From positions 120,375,030 to 120,439,029 of the forward strand of contig CP136067.1 in assembly GCA_032622095.1 (NCBI GenBank): a DNA stretch of 64,000 nucleotides, read 5' to 3'. The position numbers and the translations under genes were made by a program. Source of the DNA: Siphonodentalium dalli (taxonomy: Eukaryota > Mollusca > Scaphopoda > Gadilida > Siphonodentaliidae). Positions 1 to 10,329 of the stretch are shown in pieces. The notes beneath the pieces were generated by a model. That model was not told the origin of the DNA, searched no databases, and saw only the letters and a program-made list of their open reading frames with translations. The first letter of the stretch is position 1. The number at the start of each line of letters is the position of its first letter.

Positions 1-1090
1 AATAGCCATCTGTTGTTTATTGCATTTCCATAGTGTGTGGACGGTGTTGGCCCAGGGTTTATCAACTCCCATATAGCTCTCTGTTTTAGCATATCAATTC
101 AGTGTTAAAGTGACATACCTGGTACAGACACCTAATTTTATAGAGTTAAAATTGTTAACCCTGGTCATCAATTTTATGCTTTTGTATAGTTTTCATGTAA
201 TCATTCTCCTATTTATATCCCTTTCACTTGTATGGGTTTTTGTAGTTAAAATTAACCCTTCTCAACATCCCTGATACTTAGTAGAAATACTTTTCATCTG
301 ATATATCTCATTTTATTGAGATGTATGTAAATTTGGTATGTGAGTTTCTCAGCCCAAAATACAGATAGAGTTCGAATTTAGGTTTTATCCATTGTTTTTA
401 AACGGAGTTTATGGCTTATGGATTTTCGCGTCCGAACTGAAAATAGCTGATCACTATCGCCAATGTATGGGTTAAACATCTGCCGATCATGATCGGCCTC
501 TCGTTATATGATCTCAATGTATGCATGTTTATCTACTTATATTAATTTCATGAGTATTAAGACAGTTCCCCAAATGCGTTTTTTATTTTGCGACGTTTAG
601 TCAGCGCATAAGGTTTGACTCACTTACATTTGCTGAGAAACTACACGGGCGATTTGTTCTTAGTAAGAACAACCATGGCTGTTGACAGAAATGGGTTATT
701 CATTAAGTTATCATGTGGACTTGTGTGTTGGCATGAAAAATATAACACTGCGTGTTGAGTAAAGATCAACAGCGACAAGACATTCAGGTTGATACATCCT
801 TGAGAGATCGACAGTCGCTGATAGAGCTTGGTATACTCATTGTGCGAATTTGCAGAGGGCAACATGGCTTGCTATAATGGCATATTAATTGTGACGACCA
901 ATTGTCGCCAAACTCCACCATAAAATTGTCTAACCTACTATGCCATCGCTACTGTGGTACGTGTGTCCGTAGCCAATGGGGTGAAATATCGATTGCAAAA
1001 GTTACGAAACCGATTTTTGGTATAAATTAATATTGTTATAAAAAATATATAAAGAAATTTATTTGATAAAAAAAACTATGGGGAAACATA
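1..1090. other. no recognisable feature
   Basis: AT-rich sequence without coding motifs, clear repeats or splice-bordered open frames that I could support. Confidence 0.5.
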
Positions 1091-1093
1091 AAC

Positions 1094-2753
1094 AAAATTA
1101 CCTACAATCACTGCTGTTTTTGATTCATCATCATCATCACCATCATCATAATCATCATCATCATCATCATCATCATCGTCGTCGGCGTCATAGTCATCAT
1201 CATCATCATCATCATGATCGCTGTCGTCTTCGTAGTCATCAACATTGACATCATCATCATCATCATTGCTGCCGTCATTGTCATAATCATCACTGTCGTC
1301 ATTGTCAACACCATCGCTGTCCTCGTAGTCATCATCATCGATGTCCTCGTAGTCATCATCGTCGCGTCGCAGTTACTATCATCTTTATCGTCGTCGTAAT
1401 CATCATCATCATCTTTATCGTCGTATTCATCACCATAATCGATATCGTCGTAGTCATCATCGTCATCTGTATCGTAGTATTCATCATCATGATCGCTGTC
1501 GTCGTAATCATCATCATCATCATCGCTGTCGTCATCGTTGTAATCAACATCGTCGCTGTCGTCGTCGTGTCATCATCGTCGCTGCCGTTGTCGTAGTCAT
1601 CACCACCATCACTGTCGTCGTCATCATCACCATCATCGAATTCGTCGTCGTGGTCATCGTTATCGTCGCTGTCGTTGTGGTCATCACCATCAACGCTGTC
1701 GTCATCATCATCATCATTATCATCATCGCAGTTGTAGTAATCACCATCATCGCTGCCGTCGTCGTAGTCATCATCATCATCATCATAATCATCATCATCG
1801 TTGTCATAATTTCTGTCGTCGTCGTTGTCATCATCATTGGTGTCGTCGTCAAAGTAATAAATAGATGATGTTGTTGACAATAACGACGAAAACGAGGAAG
1901 GCTTTAATGCGTGCGGATGGTGAAGATGATAGCGATGATGGTGACGACAACAACTATACATACGACAACTTCGACGGTGATCGTAATTGACACAGATGGC
2001 GTCGATGAAGTCGACGACGACGATATTAATGATGATGATGATGACGATTTCGACATCGATGGCTATTATAATGATGTTGACAATGTTGCTACACGACGAT
2101 GGTGATGATGGTAATAATTAGGATGATGCTGGCATGCTGCCAATAGCGGAGATGATTATGATGACAACGGCGACGATGATTATGCTGACGACGATGATTA
2201 TGACGACAACGACGACACCGATAATGATGATAACGAACAGCGAGTATGATGACTACGGCGACAACATCGATGATGAGAGGATGATGGTGACTACGACAAC
2301 AACCTCGATGATTTTGATGATGACTACGACGACAACGATGATAATGATGATGATGACAACGACAACGATGATAGCACTGATTATGGACTACGACGACGAC
2401 AGCGATTATGACAACGGCTATTATGATAACTACGACGACAACGATGATGATCATGGTGACGACGACGAAGACAACAGCGACGATGATAATAACTACGACG
2501 ACGATGATGACGAAGATAGAGATGGTGATGGTGATGATGATAATGGTGATGACTACGATGACGACAGCGATGATGACGACGGAGTTGACGATTGCGATGG
2601 CGATGAAGATGTTTTCGGTGATGACGATGACGACGATGATAATGACGAAGAAAACGACGACGATGATTGAAGTTTAGTTGTAACTAATCCGCCTGTCCAC
2701 TTTTGGTTCTTCATTTCTCAAGAACTAAAACAGCAGTAATTGTAGGTAATTTT
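1094..2753. repeat. 1.66 kb inverted-repeat element with trinucleotide-array arms
   Basis: The outer arms are AAAATTACCTACAATCACTG (1094 onward) and its near-complement CAGTAATTGTAGGTAATTTT (to 2753), matching over about 27 bp. Between them, 1123-1860 on the plus strand is (CAT/CGT)n-rich and 1920-2668 is (GAT/GAC)n-rich, so the microsatellite changes strand at about 1870-1910 and the whole block could fold back on itself. Long Asp-rich, His-rich or Val/Ile-rich open frames across it are by-products of the trinucleotide composition. Confidence 0.85.
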
Positions 2754-2835
2754 GGTTCTACAACTGTGTTTGAAGCACGAAGAACCCACTATAGGTTCTT
2801 CAGCTTGGTTCCTGTGCCTCTTTTTTAACAGAGTT

Positions 2836-3097
2836 TCACAAAGAGACCTTCATGGCAGACACGATTAAAGGCTTTTGCCGAGTCCAAAAATCACACAAAA
2901 GCACGAGAATTGATATCACCAGTATAGTGGATAAATGTTTGGACAAGAAACTCAGACATTTGGCAGCTAACTCCTTTCTGGAAACCGTGCTGAAAATCAT
3001 GTGTGAACTTTGCGATGTCGTGATCATCAAGAAATCTGTTGAGAAGTATATGTTCGAAAATACCTCGGTGTTGGCCGTGACTTATAACGGATACCAT
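2836..3097 (-). pseudogene. LINE reverse transcriptase fragment (fingers/motif A region)
   Basis: The minus strand reads LLNRFLDDHDIAKFTHDFQH then GFQKGVSC, the N..L....HDFQHGFRKGRSC block typical of CR1/Jockey-like reverse transcriptases. A frameshift follows, and then KAFNRVCHEGLF, the region around the first catalytic Asp (usually LDFSKAFDRVPH). The DF of this motif is visible in the preceding frame at DFWTR, so an indel separates DF from KAFNRV. This is a short, dead fragment with no ends visible. An overlapping plus-strand open frame at 2852-3175 is its antisense shadow. Confidence 0.8.
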
Positions 3098-3365
3098 TTT
3101 TGCTCACATGAAAGATTACCGTTTTATTTATGTGTGCATTTGCGTATCTATCCGTTTACACTAGTGTGCTTGTAGAACTGTACACATATATGGATATGGT
3201 GCCTCTCCATTCTGGGCTCGTTTACATTGGTGTAGATCTGTGTACATACATATGTGAAGTCTTGACGTGTCACGGATTACTGTGCTCACAACATGATTAA
3301 TGGCAGTGTACGCACGCGCGTCAGTACTCTGTCCCTTAATTATTTGAATCGATTCACCATGAATG

Positions 3366-3764
3366 TTAACCCTTTACCCAACAAACCGGCCAAAACCGGC
3401 CAAATAAAGCTTCAACAGCCTAAAATATCTTCGGTCTGTCTCAATAGAACCATACCAATATGGATATCATTGGAACCGGCTCCTTGACCACATTGTGATA
3501 GTTACAGTTATGCCCTGTGCCAATGCATTCTCTTATATATGCGAGTCGACCATAGGTCGCCTCGCATATATAAGAGAATGCATTGGCCTAAAAAAAATCT
3601 TTTTTTAACACTTTTTACCATTTGTTCTTACATTCTTTAACAATTATATATTTTTTAATGTGTTAAGCCGATGCATTCTCTTATATATGCGAGGCGACCT
3701 ATGGTCGACTCGCATATATAAGAGAATGCATTGGCACATGGCCCTCTGTTGTGTAAAGGGTTAA
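3366..3764. mobile_element. TTAA-flanked (piggyBac-like) MITE with double-hairpin core
   Basis: Ends are TTAACCCTTTACCCAACA at 3366 and its near-complement TGTTGTGTAAAGGGTTAA ending at 3764, the TTAA target plus CCCTTT start usual for piggyBac-type elements. Inside are two copies of the 67 bp hairpin, at 3520-3586 and 3668-3734, in opposite orientation and separated by 81 bp of A/T-rich DNA. The core lies near the right end rather than in the middle. There is no coding capacity. Confidence 0.85.
3520..3586. repeat. 67 bp hairpin module (type H1), left copy
   Basis: Near-perfect palindrome: CCAATGCATTCTCTTATATA then TGCGAGTCGACC, a short ATAG loop, and the complement back to GCATTGG. One arm carries GTCGACC and the other GGTCGCC, so the two orientations can be told apart. 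The partner at 3668-3734 is in the opposite orientation. Eight loci in this window carry this module. Confidence 0.9.
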
Positions 3765-3904
3765 AGAACGACTCTATAGAAGATTTTTAGAATGGAGAGG
3801 CACCATATCCATATCAAATAATATACATTCTATCGAATTGTTAAGATAAATTTCGGTCGTGAAACATGCATATCGAGTACATACAATAACTTAGTAACCG
3901 ACAT

Positions 3905-4195
3905 ATTACGGTTCATGAGCAGAAATACCTACTTACCAGTTGAATCGGGATCCTGGGTAGGTTCAGATTACTCAGACAGAAATGTACTTTATGTGAAATC
4001 GGTGATGAATTCCATGTAACTTTAAAATGCCCTGCACCATAGACTTTACGGGAGAGATATATAAAGCCCTACTTCTACCGAAAGCCGAATATTATTAAAC
4101 TGAATGAACTATTCAATTCTGGAAAGGGGAAGAGAACACACAATATAGTTCACTGTTCATTAAAATGGTTATGCCATTCTTTAGGCTCTCCTGAG
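3905..4195 (+). pseudogene. LINE C-terminal tail remnant (cysteine motif)
   Basis: Plus-strand reading gives RFMSRNTYLPVESGSWVGSD, then after a one-base shift RKCTLCEIGDEFHVTLKCP, then LRERYIKPYFYRKPNIIKLN. This is the cysteine-containing segment following the RT domain in one group of invertebrate LINEs (NHxLPIExGxW ... CxxC ... DExHxxLxC). It is close to the minus-strand copy at 21337-22163 (YSDRKCTLCD...GDEY) and so belongs to the same family. Frameshifts and an in-frame stop show it is dead. Confidence 0.8.
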
Positions 4196-4525
4196 GTATT
4201 CTATAACCGCACACGTTAGGACACCACCATGGGTTGTTGAATTAAATAACTGTTGAATTTCACTATATATTGTGTATTATCTTGCACAGAATAATCACTC
4301 AACAATCATCAGGCATCGCACACTATATATGTATTATTATATTGTAAGTATCCACATATAATATCCAACAAAATGAAGAGTAATTAATTTGAATTGAATT
4401 GAGTTGATAATGGATAATTCACTACGAGTTCTCGTCAGCTTAGGCCAGGCAAAATGTCAATCCGCAGCAGACCAAAGCAATTTTATCTATGGCGCACAGG
4501 GGCGTCCCTATAGGGTCTCCGTGGG

Positions 4526-4541
4526 GGGGGGGGGGGGGTCC
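4526..4541. repeat. poly-G run and nearby (GA)n
   Basis: A run of about 15 G at 4526-4541 and (GA)n at 4839-4851. Nothing else is recognisable from 4400 to 5020. Confidence 0.8.
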
Positions 4542-5023
4542 ACATTGGAATTTCCAACTGCACACACTCCCCTTTAACCAGGCTAATCACACGAGCTTGC
4601 ATAATACCATCTGTACCCTCCACTTGAGTTTTGATTTTTCCCAACTTTTCCCTCACAGCCATGGATGGTAGGGGGTATCGTATACTAGTCTGAATGGATA
4701 CGTAGTCCTGTGGTCACTAGTCATAGCGAGGAACATAATCAACTGGGTGGACCAAGGGTGTGCCCATGCAGTGCGAGCATATTTGGACATCTGAACCTGT
4801 AAATTGCCAAAATTCCAACATCTAGTGGTATAACTCGTGAGAGAGAGAGAGATAAAATATGTTCAAACCAACTCCATGGGGGCAGTTGCAGTCGTCAGTG
4901 CCGAGTAGAAGTGAACCAAGTTCCATATCACTTAACGAGTCTTTCTACGGAAAGACGGTGACGCTGTATTGTTTTGTTATGTAATCCAAATAGTCGTTCC
5001 TCATGAAGACGGAACAGGTTGAC

Positions 5024-5487
5024 TTAAAGGCACGGGCGGCGTTCGTTGCAGAAATTTTATATTTGTTCAAATCGCCATCAACAGAAGTATGCCAAACATA
5101 ATCAGCGCGTAAATAGTATATTGTCGTCAAGACGTACGATGGTGTACGTAAACAAGAGACTGCTAGTGTTACAGAAGTTGTGCTTCTGTTTACATAACAC
5201 AGCAACGCTCTTTGTTATGTCCATATCAGTAACAGTAACAAATAACGCTCTTTATGTTTACCACATCCGGATCTAAACAAAAGCCAGGAAACGTAACGTG
5301 TTTTGCTTTTGTTTACATAACAAAGGGGGGAAATTGACAATAACATACTGTTTATGCCATATTTCTGATTGGCATAAGAACAAAGTCTCTATATCTTACC
5401 ATTCCTTCTGTTTATGGCGGTTTTTGATGGAGGGGAGTATTTTAACAGCATACTCACCGCAATGCAACACCGCCCGTATCTTTAAAG
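5024..5487. mobile_element. TIR element with TTAAAGGCACGGGCGGCGTT ends
   Basis: The ends TTAAAGGCACGGGCGGCGTT (near 5025) and AACACCGCCCGTATCTTTAA (to about 5485) are inverted relatives over about 20 bp. The interior has CGCTCTTTGTTATG and CTTTTGTTTACATAACA, shared in inverse orientation with 39090-39430. Non-coding. Confidence 0.6.
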
Positions 5488-5589
5488 TAGCGAATTGCGT
5501 GTATTAACTCATTGTTATTTTTACATATACAACATGTCAAATTATTGCCATATCTTGTCTTTTTAGCAACAAGGCAAGATTTCGTTTGG

Positions 5590-6048
5590 CAAATAGTAAA
5601 ATCAAAGATGGCAACTGGCAGCCATGTTATTTAACGAATTTCGGGAATAATCAATGGCTCCCAACTAGAGTTCACCCCAAAGATCCATGTGAAGTTTAGT
5701 GACGATCGGATGTGGGGTGTGGCCTGTAGGTTGTGCCGAGGGATTTAGTCATGCAAAGTGCAAACTTCAAAATGGCCGCTGGCAGCCATGTTTTTTTAAA
5801 AACAAAATTGATGGCTCCCATCTAGAAGTCACAATGAAGATCCATATAAACTTTGGTGACGATCGGATGATGGATGTGGTTTGTATGGTGTGCCAAATGA
5901 TTTAGTGGTGCAAAAAGTAAAATCAAAGATGGCCGCCGGCGGCCATGTTTTTCATAGAAAATTGTTCAAATTCGATGGCTCCCATCTGGAGCTGATCCTA
6001 AACATGTCTGCACATATTCAAAACAATTCCCCAATAAATGCGGACTGC
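5590..6048 (+). repeat. AAGATGGCCGC dispersed repeat, cut by hAT insertion
   Basis: Three consecutive diverged units carry AAGATGGC..GGCAGCCATGTT, ATGGCTCCCATCTAGA, GATCCATATGAAGTTT and GACGATCGGATG. The third stops at AATAAATGCGG near 6045, where the hAT end (CAGGGTTGGG) begins. Open frames reading KMAAGGHVF or DGSHLE come from this repeat. Other copies are at 7180, 15540, 35690, 48500, 51620 and 52510. Confidence 0.85.
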
Positions 6049-6050
6049 GC

Positions 6051-6732
6051 CCAGGGTTGGGTCAATTACATTGCAATGTAATTAATTACAATTACATTGA
6101 AATATGGCAATTACAATTACAATTACATTGGAAATGCAATGTAATTAATTACAATTACATTGGTTCAATTACAATTACAATTACAATTACTTTTGGTTAA
6201 TGAAAATCGCGATTCGGGAAGAGCTTCAAGGAGGAAAGTCATTTGTGTTTGATGAACTTTATTGATATACATAACATATAAAAGCAAATTAATGTAACAC
6301 AGTGAAACAGTGTAAACAAAACAATAAAACAACAACTACATGTAGAGCACAAATTGTTCATTTGATGTGGTGGTTACACCTGACCATCATCATTCTTTCG
6401 AATGTGTCATCTGTCATTCGACACCTGTCGGGTCTGAATATTTTGCCAGCGATACTGAAGAGCAGCTCAACGGGTGCTGATGAGACAGGGACACAGAGGT
6501 GCGTTGCAGCTAGCAGGCTTAACCCAGGAAAGTTTGTACAATTAAGTCGCCAGTATGTGAGTGGACTGGTATCACTGGGCACGCACGGTTCTTGCAGATA
6601 TTTCGTAACCTCATCACTGTCGGTTGTGAGGATCGGTGTAGTTGGCACTTCATCCGTGAAACTGAAGAGGGCGCTCATATTGATCCCTATGTTTCCGCTG
6701 AAACAAAAATAATTAACATTAAGATACATCAT
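6051..6732 (-). pseudogene. hAT transposase C-terminal dimerisation domain with element end
   Basis: The minus-strand frame from 6732 to 6358 reads SDEVTKYLQEPCVPSD, PLTYWRLNCTNFPGLSLLAA, THLCVPVSSAPVELLFSIAG and KIFRPDR. This is the hATC dimerisation domain (PLxWW..n...fP.LslLA..yLcvPaSSapxExxFS.aG) of hAT-superfamily DNA transposases, which cut and paste and leave 8 bp target duplications. An acceptor-like TTTCAG lies near 6700. Downstream, 6051-6190 is an ATTACAATTAC-rich end starting CAGGGTTGGG, a hAT-type terminus. It has inserted into the AAGATGGCCGC repeat, which breaks off at about 6048. The rest of the transposase and the other end are missing, so the copy is dead. Confidence 0.9.
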
Positions 6733-7179
6733 TATGTATAATTTGCATACATACTAATAGCAGGGATTAAAACAATCAAGCCAGCTAGGGTTGTAAATCA
6801 CACACAATGACATAATCAGGATTATGAAGTAAAACAGACCACCTGCCTAAGGCTGCCTTTGTTAGGGGATTAACGCATTGATAAAATACTGCAGTGGAGT
6901 CATATAATTAGGACAGCAAGACAGATTAAGTGCACAAAACTGACCAGATATGGAGGTGAATACAGTTAAGCTCAAAACAAATAGACTAAATGATGTTTTG
7001 TTATGAAGACAAAATGCATTTATTATTAATGTTATAAAACAATTATTGTTTTAAAATGAATGTATTACTTTTAAAGATATATTCCGGGAATGTTCAGAAA
7101 CAACAATAATGTTTATGAAAAAATTATATTTAAAAAAATCCAATACATGTACTTGTATTAATTATGTACATATTGTCAT

Positions 7180-7560
7180 GATGAATTTGAAATCCAAGAT
7201 GGCTGCCGGCGGTCATGTTTTTCATCTAAAATCGCTAAAATTGATAGCTCCTATCTAGAGGTGATCCTAAACATGCCTGTATATTTTCAAATCATTTCTC
7301 CAATAAATGCGGCCTGCAGGGTGTGCTGGTGGATTCAAATTTGAAATTCAAAATGGCTGCCGGCGGCCATATTTTTAACGAATTTCGGAAGAAATCAATG
7401 GCTCCCATCTAGAGGTCACCCCAAAGATCCATATGAAGTATGGTGATGATCGGATTAGGAATGCGGCCTCTATGGTGAGCCAAATTATTTTGTTGACGGG
7501 CGGACGCACACACGTGTGGGCGCAGGCACACACGCACGACAATAGCTCAAACATTACAAA
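7180..7560 (+). repeat. AAGATGGCCGC dispersed repeat copy
   Basis: Two units containing AATCCAAGATGGCTGCCGGC, AATAAATGCGGCCTGCAGGG and GATCCATATGAAGTATGGTG, ending in GACGGGCGGACGCACACACG, a CpG-bearing tail seen in several families here. Confidence 0.85.
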
Positions 7561-7849
7561 GTAAAGTTGTGCTAAAATTTCTAAAAATGATTTCCCAAAT
7601 CAAAGAGGCGCCTAAAATGGCTACCGAAATTTGAAACACGTCGATATTCCATTATTTTCTAACGATGGATGTTATTACGTGAATTCCACCAATATTTCAT
7701 GTGGTAGGGAACATTGATCTGAAGTATTCGTTTGAGTTGGGCAAGTGATACTAACAGTCAAGATGGTAGCCAAACTGGTGGCCAGACATTGACGTCGATA
7801 TTTCACATTATCATTCCCACTGTTGTCATCATATCCCATTCAGCTATAC

Positions 7850-8276
7850 TTAACCCTTTCATGACTGGAGCTGCGCTGATGCAGCATTAAATATCCTGCT
7901 TTATTGTGGATTTGAGGGTGGGCCCGGTAAGATTTGGAAGTGCGGTACTTTGGAGTGTTATGGAGGGAGTACAAATGGTTATTAATTTAAATAATCATTG
8001 AACCAGCTGACTGAACAAAAACAAATATGTGCAGCTAATTCTTCCTCTTTTTCTTTGGATTTCCTTCTTGCGTTCAGTCTATGATTGTGCTGTTGTTGTT
8101 GCTGTTGTTGTTGTTGTTGTTGTTGAAGTGGAGTCGATGGCCATACCGTGTTCTGCTAGTTGTTGTTTCAGCGCTTTGTCTTTTTCAGCTATCTCTTTCT
8201 TGAATTTCTGTGTTTTGGCCGTCGGTTGATTTCACCGATTTCCGCATCTGAGTGGGTGGAGCCAGTGCTGTTGTTG

Positions 8277-8308
<32 letters not shown>

Positions 8309-9086
8309 GGTTGAGATGGAGGACACCGGGGTGTAGTGGTATTCCGGTGTCCTTGGTGGTCGCGTGTCCATCTCCACCACGAAGTCGGTGGTGGGGACGT
8401 CCGGGTGGCATCGGCTCCCTGTCTCCGCTGGTGGTGTTATCGACGACTGGCAGGTAGTCTAGAACAGAGGCCAAGTGGGGGAACTTGGCGTCTCTCGGTT
8501 CTCCCCTGTCTCCACTTGGTCCTCATGTCAGCGTTCCTGTGGCGTCTCGATGGGGTCTTTCTCTTCTTCTTCTTCCCCTGGTTCCCGGCATCTCCGGACG
8601 GGTGGGTTTAGGTCGGTCTTCCCAGGTCACGGCCAGTAGAGGGTACTACTGGAGTGACACATTACTGTAGAACGGTAGAATCACATCCAGCCGGCCCCCA
8701 TTAGCGTGTGGTGTCCAGCTAACACAATGGGCAGACTGGAAGCCGCTCAACTCGTGGCAGACTTGGCTGGGAAGTAAATCCATAATCGGCCAAGTTCAAC
8801 AAAAAAAATCGACGGTCACTCAAAGTATTAGTGCGAAGCGCTCTGCCCGTCCATCCCCTGGAGTGACCGGAGCACGAGCAAGATCATGTGCAAGTGCATT
8901 CTCTTATGTATTCGTATATATACGACAGTGCACTGACTTACAATGTCAAGACCAATATTGTTAAAATGTATTCTCTTATATATGCGAAGCTCCCATTGGA
9001 GACTCGGGGAAACTCGCATATATAAGAGAATGCATTGGCACAGGGTTTTCCCAAATTTCAGGAAGATCCAGCCATGGAAGGGTTAA
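7850..9086. mobile_element. TTAA-bounded 1.24 kb element with internal coding-like cargo
   Basis: The left end TTAACCCTTTCATGACTGGA (7850) and right end TCCAGCCATGGAAGGGTTAA (to 9086) are inverted relatives of the ends at 45686-45948. Two degraded H1 hairpins lie near the right end (about 8890-8935 and 8966-9038). Unlike the other TTAA elements here, it encloses about 700 bp of GC-rich, coding-like sequence (8060-8680). It could be one element with cargo, or two solo ends that happen to face each other. Confidence 0.6.
8060..8680 (-). pseudogene. GC-rich coding-like fragment with Thr/Asn runs, unknown protein
   Basis: On the minus strand, one frame reads ITPPAETGSRCHPDVPTTDF, VVEMDTRPPRTPEYHYTPVS, a run of Thr and Asn, and GSTHSDAEIGEINR. 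A frame change leads to KTQKFKKEIAEKDKALKQQL, AEHGMAIDSTS and a Thr run before a stop near 8078. The charged KEIAEKDKALKQQLAE stretch looks coiled-coil. A related segment occurs at 26700-26880, which suggests a repeated coding origin such as an ORF1 or a captured gene piece. I do not recognise the protein. GC content is clearly above the surroundings. Confidence 0.5.
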
Positions 9087-10329
9087 GTATGGTAAGTCTG
9101 AGAGAAAAGAGGATTGATAACAAGCGCCGGGTGCTTATGTAGAGTCATCTCCTCAATTAATAATTCGCCAGGAGAGTAATTGTTGTAAACACCCTGGACA
9201 CAATTAGACGCAACAACCGTCCGATCTCGCTACTCTCATCTGGGACAGCCTAGGACAATCACCATTTCGACCAGTCACATGATCTCCGGTCATGTGATCT
9301 ATACCCGGAAGCGATTGCATGTCGGCAGACATTTTTTAACAACGAAATTGCGCTCATCAATTCCCATCAAATGTAAGTAAACTGAGTAATGTTTTAAATA
9401 ACTTTGATGCAGTCATCGACTAATGGTATTAAATGACCGCGCGGATTGGTTCTTAGGTTCACAATACGATTTATTTTTATTTATAGGCCGCTTGAATTGG
9501 TGCACATGGCGTTCTGCGTTTTCGACGTATTAGCCCCCACGACCCATTCAACGATGGAAATGACAAACTTTTAAGTTGAAGACCCGGACTTTACTCATCC
9601 TATGTCTTCCTGGGTCAATTCCCCACCCAACGGTATGGAGGTTTCCTATCTTCATGATGTTACATTTTTTTTCATTCTGAATTTTTCACTTTTTATTCCA
9701 TCACCCAGGCTCCATTTCTCAATGGTCATTGGACATTTTCTAGTCGAAAATATACATGACACTTAGTGCCTTCGTTGTGAATTCCCAACCCAACTGTGTG
9801 CCACTTTACACAACTTCACGATTCTACGTTAAATGTTTTTCGTTCTAAATGGTGGATATTTCTCGGTCACACCAAATCCAATTTTGCAATGACAATTTGA
9901 GACTTTCTGGTAGAAAATATCAATAGTTCTGATTTTATTGTGTGTGACTTCCCCATCCAACGGTGTGCCTCTTTCCACAATTTTGTGAATGTATGTTACA
10001 TTTTTTTCTTTCTAAATCTGTTTTTTCACAATCACACCACCAGGTCTCATTTTGCAATGGGATCCTGTGTCATCCGAGACGTTCTGAAAAGTTTCTAGTC
10101 GAAGTTATTAATCCCACTGATTTTATGTTTCCTGTGTTAATTTCCCACCCAATAGTATGCCACATCCCACAACTTTGTATGTTATGATTTATTCATTCTA
10201 AATGACCAGTGCACTTTACTCTTGTCATACCAGGTCCCATTTTGCCATGTTGAAGAGACTTTTCTGGTTGAGGATGTCAAAAAATGTATGTCTTCCTGTA
10301 TTTATATGTTAATAAAATATATTCATTCC

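Noticed and set aside
1356-2670. Long Asp-rich, His-rich and Val/Ile-rich open frames that look like acidic shell-matrix or histidine-rich proteins
   Set aside because: All frames of CAT/GAT/GTC arrays stay open. There is no signal peptide, start context or splice support, and both strands are open over the same bases.
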